Shown piece after piece: positions 25,063 to 33,382 of a DNA stretch of 62,988 nt. Source of the stretch: Amphibiibacter pelophylacis (GTDB lineage: Bacteria; Pseudomonadota; Gammaproteobacteria; Burkholderiales; Burkholderiaceae_C); the NCBI RefSeq assembly GCF_037688875.1, contig NZ_JAWDIE010000020.1, positions 1 through 62,988 on the forward strand, given 5' to 3'. Within the stretch, counting starts at the first letter, position 1. Each line of letters starts with the position of its first letter. A program made the position numbers and the translations under genes. Under the pieces are notes generated by a model that was not told the origin of the DNA, ran no database searches, and was given only the letters and a program-made list of their open reading frames with translations.

Positions 25063-25929
25063 TCAGGAGGCTGAAGCGGGCTCGCCCAGCGCCATCACGG
25101 TGTCGAGCAGAGCCTGCTGCAGCGTGGCGTCGTCGCTGACCGGCTGCACCAGCGCGGTGCGGCAGGCGCTGGCCCAGGGCAGGCCCTGCAGCAGCAGGCG
25201 CGCGGCGTAAACCAGCAGGCGCGTGGACATGCCTTCGCGCAGGCCCTGGCCGCGCAGGCGGCGGCTGGCCTGCGCGATCTGCACCAGACGCGCAGCGCGA
25301 TCGGCATCCAGGCCGGTTTCGCCGCTGACGATGGCGGCCTCGGTGGCCGCGTCGGGGTAATCCAGGTCCAGCGCGACAAAGCGCTGGCGCGTCGAAGGTT
25401 TCAGTTCCTTGCTGAGGTTCTGGTAGCCCGGGTTGAAGGAGATCACCAGCAGGAAATCGGGATGCGCCTGCAACAGCTCGCCCTTTTTGTCCATGGGCAG
25501 GCTGCGGCGGTGGTCGGTCAGGGCGTGGATGACGACGGTGGTGTCGGCACGCGCTTCGACCACTTCGTCCAGATAGCAGACCGCGCCCAGACGCGCCGCC
25601 TGCGCCAGCGGGCCGTCCTGCCAGCGCGTGCCGGTGGCATCGAGCAGGAAGCGGCCGACCAGGTCGGCGGCGGTCATGTCCTCGTTGCAGGCCACGGTGA
25701 CCAGCGGGCGGCCCAGGCGCCAGGCCATGTGCTCGACCAGGCGCGATTTGCCGCAGCCCGTCGGGCCCTTGAGCATCACCGGCAGCCCGGCTGCCGCTGC
25801 GGCCGAGAACTGCGCCAGCTCGTCGCCCTGGGGGCGGTACCAGGGCTCGGCGTCCAGGCGCTGCGCCAGCGAGGCCGTTGGCACGGATGTCGCCGCAGAC
25901 ACGGCGGAATCGGTCACAGGCGCATTCAT
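25063..25929 (-). CDS. cbbQ: RuBisCO activase AAA+ ATPase CbbQ
   Basis: A MoxR-class AAA+ ATPase that forms the hexameric motor of the CbbQO activase. 288 residues, with Walker A GPTGCGKS at 55-62, Walker B VCYLDEVVEA (near 115-125), and the FNPGYQNLSKELKPSTRQRF stretch typical of CbbQ/NorQ. The start MNAPVTDS at 25929 is 13 bases past the cbbM stop; a frame extension of 59 codons overlaps cbbM and was rejected. Partnering with cbbM suggests the Q2O2 type that serves form II RuBisCO. Confidence 0.94.
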   Translation of the reverse strand: MNAPVTDSAVSAATSVPTASLAQRLDAEPWYRPQGDELAQFSAAAAAGLPVMLKGPTGCGKSRLVEHMAWRLGRPLVTVACNEDMTAADLVGRFLLDATGTRWQDGPLAQAARLGAVCYLDEVVEARADTTVVIHALTDHRRSLPMDKKGELLQAHPDFLLVISFNPGYQNLSKELKPSTRQRFVALDLDYPDAATEAAIVSGETGLDADRAARLVQIAQASRRLRGQGLREGMSTRLLVYAARLLLQGLPWASACRTALVQPVSDDATLQQALLDTVMALGEPASAS

Positions 25930-25942
25930 CGCCGCCCCCTGC

Positions 25943-27322
25943 TCAGCGGTGACCCGCCAGCTTGTCGCGCCAGCCCGGGAAGAGCGCGTCGGCATCGCCC
26001 GGGAAGGATTCAAAGGCGCGGGCGAATTCGCGGTGCTCGCGGGCCCATTCGATGGGGTCGGCGCCGGCCTTCCAGCACTCGTAAGCCTGGCGCAGCGACA
26101 GCGCACCGGCCGCCGGGCTGTCGATGTGGCCGTAAGAGCCGCCCCCCGCCGTGTTGATCACGTTGCCGTGGCCCAGGTTCTGGAAGAAGCCCGGCAGGCG
26201 CAGCGCGTTCATGCCGCCCGAGATGATGGGCGTCGTGGGCTTCATGCCATACCACTCCTGGTGGTAGACCGGGCCCTGGTAGCTGTCACGCTCGATGATG
26301 TAGGCGATGGCGCGGTCGTCCTTCTCGCCTTCCATCTTGCCGTAACCCATGGTCCCGACGTGGATGCCCGATGCGCCCTGCAGACGCGACATTTTGGCCA
26401 GCACGTAGGCGGTGTAGCCCCGCTTGCTGCTGGGGCTGGTCACGGCGCCGTGGCCTGCGCGGTGGTAGTGCAGGTACTGGCTGGAGAAGCAGCGGCGCGC
26501 CGTGGTGATCATGCCGGGGCCGCCGACATAGCCGTCGACCAGGAAGGCGACCTTGTCGGCGTCGGGGCCGAACTGCTCAAGGATGTACTCGCCCCGGGCA
26601 ATCATTTCGTAGTGGTCGTCGGCGGTGATGTTGGCCGAGAACAGCTTGGCCTGGCCGGTTTCGTCCATGGCGCGCTTCATGGCGTCGTAGACCAGCGGGA
26701 TGACCTTCTTCATCGGCGCGAAAGTCTGGTTGCCCTGGGGCTCGTCGTTCTTGATGAAATCGCCGCCCAGCCAGAATTCGTAGGCGGCGCGCGCGAAGGG
26801 CTCGGGGCGCAGGCCCAGCTTGGGTTTGATGATGGTTCCGGCGATATAGCCGCCGTCCTTGACCGGGCGGCCCAGGATGCGCCACAGGTCGGAGATGTCT
26901 TTGGCCGGGCCGTCGAACAGCTGGATGGCGCGGGGCGGCACCCAGAAGTCAATCATCTTGGCGCACTCGATGTCACCCATGCCCTGGTTGTTGCCGATGG
27001 CCAGGGTCAGGAAGCTGACCATCATCATGCGGCCGTCGGTGATGTTGCGGTCGAACAGGTCCAGCGGGTAGGCGATGCGCATTTCGCCGCGCGCCTCGTC
27101 GATCTGGTAGACGAGCGCGTCCACGCCTTTGGTGAACTCGTCGGTGGTCGAGACCTCGACGTTGGTCCCTGTGGACGATTCGGCCGCGAAGTGCGCCGCC
27201 GCCGACAGGTAGCCGTAACCGGCCTTGGGACGCATGGTGTAGGCGACCAGAATGTGATGGCCCCCGGCGATCAGGTCGGATTCTTTCAGGCTCAGATCAG
27301 CGTAACGTGAAGATTGGTCCAT
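25943..27322 (-). CDS. cbbM: Ribulose-1,5-bisphosphate carboxylase, form II
   Basis: Fixes CO2 onto ribulose bisphosphate. 459 residues; numbering falls exactly on the Rhodospirillum rubrum form II enzyme: K166 (KPKLGL), carbamylated K191 with D193 and E194 (GGDFIKNDEP), H287, H321 and loop-6 K329 (GYGKMEG). All active-site residues seen are intact. Form II enzymes have no small subunit, and none is present. The start MDQSSRY at 27322 fits the family; upstream codons lie in the promoter. It is first in a cbbM-cbbQ-cbbO transcript, divergent from cbbR. Confidence 0.97.
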   Translation of the reverse strand: MDQSSRYADLSLKESDLIAGGHHILVAYTMRPKAGYGYLSAAAHFAAESSTGTNVEVSTTDEFTKGVDALVYQIDEARGEMRIAYPLDLFDRNITDGRMMMVSFLTLAIGNNQGMGDIECAKMIDFWVPPRAIQLFDGPAKDISDLWRILGRPVKDGGYIAGTIIKPKLGLRPEPFARAAYEFWLGGDFIKNDEPQGNQTFAPMKKVIPLVYDAMKRAMDETGQAKLFSANITADDHYEMIARGEYILEQFGPDADKVAFLVDGYVGGPGMITTARRCFSSQYLHYHRAGHGAVTSPSSKRGYTAYVLAKMSRLQGASGIHVGTMGYGKMEGEKDDRAIAYIIERDSYQGPVYHQEWYGMKPTTPIISGGMNALRLPGFFQNLGHGNVINTAGGGSYGHIDSPAAGALSLRQAYECWKAGADPIEWAREHREFARAFESFPGDADALFPGWRDKLAGHR

Positions 27323-27360
27323 GGTTGTCTCGCTTTCAGTGAATGATTCGGGATGGAGGC

Positions 27361-27389
27361 ACTGTATGCGGGGAAACAACTCAGCACAA
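27361..27389 (-). promoter_or_regulatory. Candidate cbbM promoter
   Basis: On the minus strand TTGTGC (27389-27384) and TACAGT (27366-27361) are separated by 17 bases. Both boxes are weak matches to sigma70, as expected for an activator-dependent promoter; the -35 lies inside the CbbR palindrome. The transcript would begin some 30-40 bases before the cbbM ATG. Confidence 0.5.
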
Positions 27390-27396
27390 TTGAGTT
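27378..27396. promoter_or_regulatory. CbbR operator (T-N11-A palindrome)
   Basis: A perfect inverted repeat AACTCA-N7-TGAGTT sits in the 121-base space between cbbM and cbbR. Its core TCA-N7-TGA is the T-N11-A form bound by LysR-type regulators. It overlaps the candidate -35 boxes of both genes, fitting activation of cbbM and autoregulation of cbbR. Confidence 0.72.
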
Positions 27397-27419
27397 TTTA
27401 TGGCATTTCAGTTTATGAT
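27390..27419 (+). promoter_or_regulatory. Candidate cbbR promoter
   Basis: TTGAGT (27390-27395) and TATGAT (27414-27419) are 18 bases apart and resemble sigma70 boxes (4/6 and 5/6). The -35 overlaps the right arm of the operator, as in autorepressed LysR genes. The ribosome site AAGGAG at 27432 follows. Confidence 0.55.
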
Positions 27420-27443
27420 TTTCTGAACCTCAAGGAGCGCCGC

Positions 27444-28436
27444 ATGAAAAACGCCACCTTCCGCCAGCTGCGGGTCTTCAACGAAGTGGCCCGCCACCTC
27501 AGCTTTGCCCGCGCGGCCGATGCCCTGCACCTGACGCCGCCCGCCATCACCATGCAGGTCAAGGAGCTGGAAGGCCACGTCGGCCTGCCGCTGTTCGACC
27601 GCAAGGGCCGCCAGGTCTCGCTGACCACGGCGGGCGAGTACATGCTGGTGCACGCGCGCAAGATCCTGGCCACCCTGAAAGACGCGCAGGACACCGCCGC
27701 ACGGCTGCAGCACATCGAAATCGGCACGCTGACCATCGGCATGGTCAGCACGGCCAAATACTTCGTACCGCGCCTGCTGGCCGAATTCCGTCGCGAGCAC
27801 GAGGGCGTGGACATGAAGCTGGAGGTCGGCAACCGCACCCAGCTGGCCAAAATGCTGCACGACGGCGAGGTCGACATCGCCATCATGGGCCGCCCGCCGA
27901 CCGAGTTCTCCTGCCGCGCCGAACCCTTCGCGGCGCAGCCTCACGTCTTCGTCGCCCCGCCCGACCACCCGCTGGCGCGCGAGCAGCATCTGCCGCTGGA
28001 CTGGCTGCGCCAGCACGGCTTCATCCTGCGTGAGCCGGGTTCGGGCACGCGCGCGGCCATGGAAGCGTTTTTCGAAAAGCGTCACTTCGAGCCGCGCGTG
28101 GTGATGGAAATGTCCAGCAACGAGACCATCAAGCAGGCCGTGATGGCCGGGATGGGCCTGAGTTTTCTCTCGCTGCACACGCTGGGCCTGGAGCTGGACA
28201 ACGGCCTGATCCGCCTGCTGGACGTCCAGGGCGGCCCGGTGATCCGGGGCTGGAATGTGGTGCATCCGCAGGCGCGGCTGCTCTCGCCCGCCGCCGAGGC
28301 CTTCCGCTATTTCATGCTGGAGCGCGCCGAGGGCTTCCTGGCCCAGCAGTTCAGCCGCCACCTGCCGCTGCACGAAAATCAGGTGATAACATCGCCGCCT
28401 TTGACAGCCAGTACGGCCCCGCTGGGCCAGGAGTGA
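27444..28436 (+). CDS. cbbR: LysR-type regulator CbbR
   Basis: Transcriptional activator of Calvin-cycle genes that responds to metabolites such as RuBP or NADPH. 330 residues: an N-terminal winged HTH (about 5-65: RQLRVFNEVARHLSFARAAD, then LHLTPPAITMQVKELE) and a periplasmic-binding-protein-like effector domain (about 95-300). Divergent orientation from cbbM and the shared operator support the name. ATG 27444 follows AAGGAG; the longer frame lies in the promoter. Its TGA overlaps a possible GTG start of uppP, so the two may be co-transcribed although unrelated. Confidence 0.92.
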   Translation: MKNATFRQLRVFNEVARHLSFARAADALHLTPPAITMQVKELEGHVGLPLFDRKGRQVSLTTAGEYMLVHARKILATLKDAQDTAARLQHIEIGTLTIGMVSTAKYFVPRLLAEFRREHEGVDMKLEVGNRTQLAKMLHDGEVDIAIMGRPPTEFSCRAEPFAAQPHVFVAPPDHPLAREQHLPLDWLRQHGFILREPGSGTRAAMEAFFEKRHFEPRVVMEMSSNETIKQAVMAGMGLSFLSLHTLGLELDNGLIRLLDVQGGPVIRGWNVVHPQARLLSPAAEAFRYFMLERAEGFLAQQFSRHLPLHENQVITSPPLTASTAPLGQE

Positions 28437-28441
28437 ACGAT

Positions 28442-29281
28442 ATGGACATGGTCCTGTGGATCAAGGCGGCGGTGATGGGCATCGTCGAGGGGCTGACCGA
28501 ATTCCTGCCGATCTCGTCCACCGGACACCTGATCCTGGCCGGACACATCATCGGTTTCACGGGCGAAATGGCCAAGGTCTTCGAGATCGCCATCCAGACC
28601 GGCGCCATCCTGGCGGTGATGTGGGTCTACAAGGAACGCATCACCTCGACCATCTCGGGCCTGAGTTATGAGCCCAAGGCGCGGCGGCTGACGCTGAACA
28701 TCGTCATCGCCTTCATTCCCGCTGCCGTCATCGGTCTGGTGGTGGGCAAGCTGGTCAAGGAATACCTGTTCAACCCGGTGTCCGTGGCCTCGGCCTTCAT
28801 CATCGGTGGCCTGATCATTCTGGCGGTCGAGCGGCGCCAGAAAAACCGGGGCGGTGACGCCGCCGCGCGCATCCAGTCGGTGGACGACATGACGCCGCTG
28901 GACGCCCTGAAAGTCGGCTGCCTGCAGTGCCTGGCGCTGATCCCGGGCACCAGCCGCTCGGGCTCGACCATCATCGGCGGCATGTGGATGGGCCTGTCGC
29001 GCGCGGCCGCAACCGAGTTCAGCTTCTTCCTGGGCATCCCCACGCTGCTGGCGGCGGGCGCCTATTCGCTGCTCAAGAACCGCGACATCCTGCACATCTC
29101 TGATCTGCCCGTCTTCCTGATCGGCACCCTCTTCGCCTTCCTGAGTGCCATGGTCTGCGTGCGCTGGCTGCTGCGCTTTGTCTCGACCAACACCTTCACC
29201 ATTTTCGCGTGGTACCGCATCGCCTTCGGCATCCTGGTGCTGGTCAGCGCGGCGTTCGGGGTGAACTGGCACGAGGGCTGA
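28442..29281 (+). CDS. uppP: Undecaprenyl-diphosphatase
   Basis: Integral membrane phosphatase (BacA family) that recycles undecaprenyl pyrophosphate to the lipid carrier used for peptidoglycan and polysaccharides; overproduction gives bacitracin resistance. 279 residues with multiple helices and both signature loops, EGLTEFLPISSTGHL (about 16-30) and PGTSRSG (about 168-174). Start choice: GGAG at 28430-28433 is 8 bases before ATG 28442, whereas the in-frame GTG at 28433 has no ribosome site. It immediately follows cbbR. Confidence 0.93.
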   Translation: MDMVLWIKAAVMGIVEGLTEFLPISSTGHLILAGHIIGFTGEMAKVFEIAIQTGAILAVMWVYKERITSTISGLSYEPKARRLTLNIVIAFIPAAVIGLVVGKLVKEYLFNPVSVASAFIIGGLIILAVERRQKNRGGDAAARIQSVDDMTPLDALKVGCLQCLALIPGTSRSGSTIIGGMWMGLSRAAATEFSFFLGIPTLLAAGAYSLLKNRDILHISDLPVFLIGTLFAFLSAMVCVRWLLRFVSTNTFTIFAWYRIAFGILVLVSAAFGVNWHEG

Positions 29282-29292
29282 AGCCGCTCTTC

Positions 29293-29313
29293 CCGGCCAA
29301 GCGCTGTGGCCGG
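29293..29313. other. Hairpin between convergent uppP and LysE-type genes
   Basis: A perfect 7-bp GC-rich inverted repeat (29293-29299 with 29307-29313, 7-base loop) fills the 33-base gap between two converging genes. There is no T run on either side, so it may slow polymerase from both directions but is not a classic terminator. Confidence 0.45.
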
Positions 29314-29314
29314 A

Positions 29315-29947
29315 TCAGTGCGCGACCATCAGCATCAGCCGCAATCCCAGGGCGATGAAGACGCCGCCTGCGATGCGGTCCAGCCACAGGCCGATGCGGG
29401 GTGAGCGCTCCAGCACACCGCCCAGGCGCCCGGCGAAATAGCCCAGCAGGCCAAACAGCAGCGCAGCCTGCGCGGTGAAAACAGCGCCCAGCACGGCCAT
29501 CTGCAGGGGCACGGCGCCGTGACCGCCGACCACGAACTGCGGCAGGAAAGACAGGAAAAACAGCGCCACCTTGGGGTTGATGGCGTTGGCCAGCACGCCG
29601 CGCCAGAACAGGCGGTTCAGCGATGCGCCAGCGCCCACGTCGGCAGCGGCGCGCGCGCCGCCCCGGCTGCGCAGCGCCTGCACACCCAGCCAGATCAGGT
29701 AAGCGCCGCCCGCCAGCTGCAGCAGGGCAAACGCCAGTGGCGACGCGGCCAGCAGCACGCTCACGCCCGCGACGGCCAGCAGCGTGTGCCACAGGCAGCC
29801 CATGGCGCAACCCAGGCCAAAAGCAATGCCCTGGCGCCGCCCCTGCGACAGACCCATGCCCAGCACCAGCAGGTTGTCGGGCCCGGGCGAGGCCGTGATC
29901 AGCACAGCCGCCAGCAGGAAACCGGCGAGCTGCTCGAACCCGGGCAC
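29315..29947 (-). CDS. LysE/RhtB family amino-acid exporter
   Basis: A 210-residue inner-membrane exporter of the LysE superfamily with about six helices. The signature near the N-terminus, ITASPGPDNLLVLGMGLSQG (about 17-36), and GCAMGCLWHTLLAVAGVS fit the RhtB branch, which exports homoserine, threonine or related compounds. The start codon is GTG at 29947; the residues after it (PGFEQLAGFLLAAV) match the family beginning. It follows valS by 5 bases on the same strand. The substrate cannot be assigned. Confidence 0.85.
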   Translation of the reverse strand: MPGFEQLAGFLLAAVLITASPGPDNLLVLGMGLSQGRRQGIAFGLGCAMGCLWHTLLAVAGVSVLLAASPLAFALLQLAGGAYLIWLGVQALRSRGGARAAADVGAGASLNRLFWRGVLANAINPKVALFFLSFLPQFVVGGHGAVPLQMAVLGAVFTAQAALLFGLLGYFAGRLGGVLERSPRIGLWLDRIAGGVFIALGLRLMLMVAH

Positions 29948-29952
29948 GGCGA

Positions 29953-32823
29953 TCAGGCCAGACGCGCGAGCTGCTCGGTCACGCGCGCCAGCGTGGCTTC
30001 AAAGCCGGCCAGACGCTCGCGCTCCTGGGCCACCACCGCTTCGGGCGCACGGGCGACAAAGCCCTCGTTGCCCAGCTTGGCCTGCGCTTTGGCGATCTCC
30101 TGCGTCAGGCGCTCGCTCTCTTTGCTCAGGCGCAGGCGCTCGGCGGCCACGTCGATCTCGACATGCAGCGACAGCCGAACCGGCCCGCACACGCCCACCG
30201 CCGACTGCGCACAGTCGCGCTCGAAAGCGGCGCTGTCCTCGTAAGCGATCCCCTCGGAGAGCTTGGCCAGCGTCACCAGCTGAGCCTGCGCCTGGCGCAG
30301 CAGCTCAGCCTGCGTGGCATCGCTGGCGTGCCAGCGCAGCGGCACGCGCTGGGCGGGCGACAGACCCATCTCGCTGCGCAGCGAGCGCACCTGCCCCACC
30401 CAGGCCTTCAGCCAGGTCATGGCCTGGTCGCTGGCCGCGTCGATGCGCTCGGGCTGCGCCACCGGGTACGGCGCCAGCGCCAGACCGCGCTCGATCTCTT
30501 CAGCGCTTCGGCCCGCCAGCGCCGCCACGCTGTGCCACAGCTCGGCGGTGATGAAGGGCGTGACCGGATGCAGCAGGCGCAGCACGGTTTCCAGCACGCG
30601 GATCAGCGTGCGCCGCGTGGCGATCTGCGCCGCCCCATCGCCCGCATCGCGCGCGGCGGCCAGCTGCGTCTTGGCCAGTTCCAGATACCAGTCGCAATAT
30701 TCGTCCCAGACGAACTGGTAGAGCGCATTGGCCACCACGTCCAGACGGTAGGCCGCAAAGCCCTGCGCCACCTGCGCCTCGGTGCGCTGCAGCTCGCCGA
30801 TGATCCAGCGGTCGGCGAAGGACAGCGGCAGCGCGGCGGCTTCGTCCGCGCCCAGCGCCTGGCCGCAGTCCTGGCCCTCGCAGTTCATCAGCACAAAGCG
30901 CGTGGCGTTCCACAGCTTGTTGCAGAAGTTGCGGTAGCCCTCGCAGCGCTTGCTGTCGAAGTTGATCGAGCGCCCCAGCGTCGCCATGGCCGCGAAAGTG
31001 AAGCGCAGCGCGTCGGCGCCGTAGGCCGGGATGCCTTCGGGGAATTCTTTCTCGGTCGCCTTGCGCACCTTGGGAGCGGTTTCGGGCTTGCGCAGGCCGG
31101 TGGTGCGCTTGTCCAGCAACGGCGCCAGCGCGATGCCGTCGATCAGATCGACCGGATCCAGCACATTGCCCTCGGATTTGGACATCTTCTTGCCTTGCGC
31201 GTCCAGCACCAGACCGTGGATGTAAACGTGCCGAAACGGTACCTGGCCGGTGAAGTGCTTCGTCATCATGATCATCCGGGCGACCCAGAAAAAGATGATG
31301 TCGTAGCCCGTCACCAGCACGCTGGAGGGCAGGAAGAGATCCTGCTCGGGCGTTTTTTCGGGCCAGCCCATGGTCGAGAACGGCACCAGCGCGCTGGAAT
31401 ACCAGGTGTCCAGAACGTCCGGATCGCGCACCAGCTCGCCGCTGTAACCGGCGGCGCTGGCGCGGGCGCGGGCCTCGTCCTCGCTGCGGGCCACAAACAG
31501 TTCGCCGCCCGTGCCGTACCAGGCCGGAATCTGGTGGCCCCACCAGAGCTGGCGGCTGATGCACCAGTCCTGGATGTTGTTCATCCACTGGTTGTAGGTG
31601 TTGACCCACTGCTCGGGCACGAAAGTGACTCCGCCGCTGGCCACGGCGTCGATGGCGCCCTGGGCGATGCTGCGGCCCGTGCTGGCGCTGGGCTGGCTCA
31701 TGGCGACAAACCACTGGTCGGTCAGCATGGGCTCGACGACCTGGCCAGTGCGGGCGCAGCGCGGCACCATGAGCTTGTGCTTCTTCACCTCGACCAGCAG
31801 GCCTTCGGCTTCGAGCTGCGCGACGATGGCCTTGCGGGCGGCAAATCGGTCCTGGCCCACGAACTGCGCCGGAATGTCCGGGGTTTCGTGGGCGGTGACG
31901 CGGGCTTCCAGATCGAAAATCGTCAGCATGGGCAGCTTGTGGCGCAACCCGACCTGATAGTCGTTCTGGTCGTGCGCGGGCGTGACCTTGACCACACCGG
32001 TGCCGAAATCCTTGTCCACGTAATCGTCTTTGATCACCGGCACCAGGCGTCCGGTGATGGGCAGGCGCACCTGACGGCCGACCAGATGGGTGTAGCGCTC
32101 GTCTTCGGGGTGAACCATGACGGCGGTGTCGCCCAGCATGGTTTCGGGGCGCGTGGTGGCCACCACCAGCGATTCGTCCGTCCCGTCCACGGGATAGCGG
32201 ATGTGCCACAGCGAGCCGTCTTCCTCGGCGCTTTCGACCTCGAGATCGGACACAGCCGATTTCAGCACCGGATCCCAGCTCACCAGTCGCTTGCCCCGGT
32301 AGATCAGGCCTTCGTCAAAGAGGCGCACGAAGGTCTCGGTGACAACCTTCGAGAGCGACTCGTCCATGGTGAAGTATTCGTGCGACCAGCTCACGCTGGC
32401 GCCCATGCGGCGCATCTGCGTGGTGATGGTCGAGCCGGACTGCGCCTTCCACTCCCAGACGCGGGCGACGAAGTTCTTGCGCGCTTCAGGCGGCGTCGCG
32501 CCCATGTCGTGGCGGCTGATGCCCTGCGCCTGAAGCTGGCGCTCGACCACGATCTGCGTGGCGATGCCCGCGTGGTCGGTGCCGGGCACCCACAGCGTGT
32601 TGTCACCCGACATGCGGTGCATGCGGGTCAGCGCATCCATCACGGTCTGGTTGAAGGCGTGGCCCATGTGCAGCGTGCCCGTCACATTGGGCGGCGGCAG
32701 CTGGATGCAGAAGCTGGCCCGCGCCGGGTCCAGCGTGGGCTCAAAAGCACCCGACTGCGCCCAGGCGGCGGCCCAGCGGGCTTCAATATCGGCGGGCTCG
32801 AACGATTTGGCGAGTTCGGTCAT
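29953..32823 (-). CDS. valS: Valyl-tRNA synthetase
   Basis: Charges tRNA(Val) with valine and edits misactivated threonine. 956 residues, the normal size: class I HIGH motif as PPNVTGTLHMGHAF (about 48-61), CP1 editing domain (about 190-400), KMSKS motif (GKKMSKSEGNVLDP, near 545-558), anticodon-binding domain, and a C-terminal coiled coil (about 890-956). In the same direction as rnr and the NUDIX gene upstream (33-base gap) and the LysE-type gene downstream. Confidence 0.97.
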   Translation of the reverse strand: MTELAKSFEPADIEARWAAAWAQSGAFEPTLDPARASFCIQLPPPNVTGTLHMGHAFNQTVMDALTRMHRMSGDNTLWVPGTDHAGIATQIVVERQLQAQGISRHDMGATPPEARKNFVARVWEWKAQSGSTITTQMRRMGASVSWSHEYFTMDESLSKVVTETFVRLFDEGLIYRGKRLVSWDPVLKSAVSDLEVESAEEDGSLWHIRYPVDGTDESLVVATTRPETMLGDTAVMVHPEDERYTHLVGRQVRLPITGRLVPVIKDDYVDKDFGTGVVKVTPAHDQNDYQVGLRHKLPMLTIFDLEARVTAHETPDIPAQFVGQDRFAARKAIVAQLEAEGLLVEVKKHKLMVPRCARTGQVVEPMLTDQWFVAMSQPSASTGRSIAQGAIDAVASGGVTFVPEQWVNTYNQWMNNIQDWCISRQLWWGHQIPAWYGTGGELFVARSEDEARARASAAGYSGELVRDPDVLDTWYSSALVPFSTMGWPEKTPEQDLFLPSSVLVTGYDIIFFWVARMIMMTKHFTGQVPFRHVYIHGLVLDAQGKKMSKSEGNVLDPVDLIDGIALAPLLDKRTTGLRKPETAPKVRKATEKEFPEGIPAYGADALRFTFAAMATLGRSINFDSKRCEGYRNFCNKLWNATRFVLMNCEGQDCGQALGADEAAALPLSFADRWIIGELQRTEAQVAQGFAAYRLDVVANALYQFVWDEYCDWYLELAKTQLAAARDAGDGAAQIATRRTLIRVLETVLRLLHPVTPFITAELWHSVAALAGRSAEEIERGLALAPYPVAQPERIDAASDQAMTWLKAWVGQVRSLRSEMGLSPAQRVPLRWHASDATQAELLRQAQAQLVTLAKLSEGIAYEDSAAFERDCAQSAVGVCGPVRLSLHVEIDVAAERLRLSKESERLTQEIAKAQAKLGNEGFVARAPEAVVAQERERLAGFEATLARVTEQLARLA

Positions 32824-32856
32824 GGGATCAGCAGGTCAGAAGAAGGAAGGCGGATT

Positions 32857-33381
32857 TTATGCGCGGGGAAGGCCAGTGCCTGCGCCCCCATACACCGACG
32901 CATGCGTATGCAGCGCCTCCAGCGGCAGGCGGCGGCCGCAGAGGTAATCCTGAACGCCCTGCCAGACCGAGGGGCTGCGCAGGCGGTCGGCCTGCTGGCG
33001 CATCTCGTCGGGGCTGAGCCACAGGCACTGGGTAATGGGGCTGTCCAGCACGCGGTCCGGGTGATGCGCGCCCAGGGTGCCGCAAAAGGCGAAGCGCACG
33101 AAAGTCGGCGAGCCGATCGCCGGAGCGTCATCGCCGATGTAGCGCGACAGGTAAACGCCCACCAGCGCGGTCGGGGTGAAATCGTGGGCGGTTTCCTCCA
33201 GCACCTCACGCACGCAGGCCTGGACCAGCGATTCGCCCGGGTCCAGGTGGCCCGCCGGATTGTTGAGCACCAGCCGCCCTTTCTGGCGCTCCTCGACCAG
33301 CAGAAAGCGGCCCTCCTGTTCGATCAGGGCCGCGACAGTGACGTGGGGAAAAAACGGCGTGTCCGCCGCCGCCAGACTCAT
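32857..33381 (-). CDS. NUDIX hydrolase, NudJ-like
   Basis: Hydrolyses nucleoside diphosphate-linked compounds; NudJ acts on thiamine pyrophosphates and nucleotides. 174 residues. The Nudix box GHLDPGESLVQACVREVLEET (about 44-64, split here as GHLDPGE then REVLEE) is complete in its metal-binding glutamates, but the Gly after EE-x is Ala. The N-terminal PHVTVAALIEQEGRFLLVEE matches NudJ/YmfB. The start lies one base past the rnr stop, so it is in the rnr transcript. Confidence 0.86.
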   Translation of the reverse strand: MSLAAADTPFFPHVTVAALIEQEGRFLLVEERQKGRLVLNNPAGHLDPGESLVQACVREVLEETAHDFTPTALVGVYLSRYIGDDAPAIGSPTFVRFAFCGTLGAHHPDRVLDSPITQCLWLSPDEMRQQADRLRSPSVWQGVQDYLCGRRLPLEALHTHASVYGGAGTGLPRA

Positions 33382-33382
33382 T

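Noticed and set aside
28433..28441. GTG at 28433 as the uppP start.
   Set aside because: It lies on the GGAG that better serves ATG 28442, and has no ribosome site of its own.
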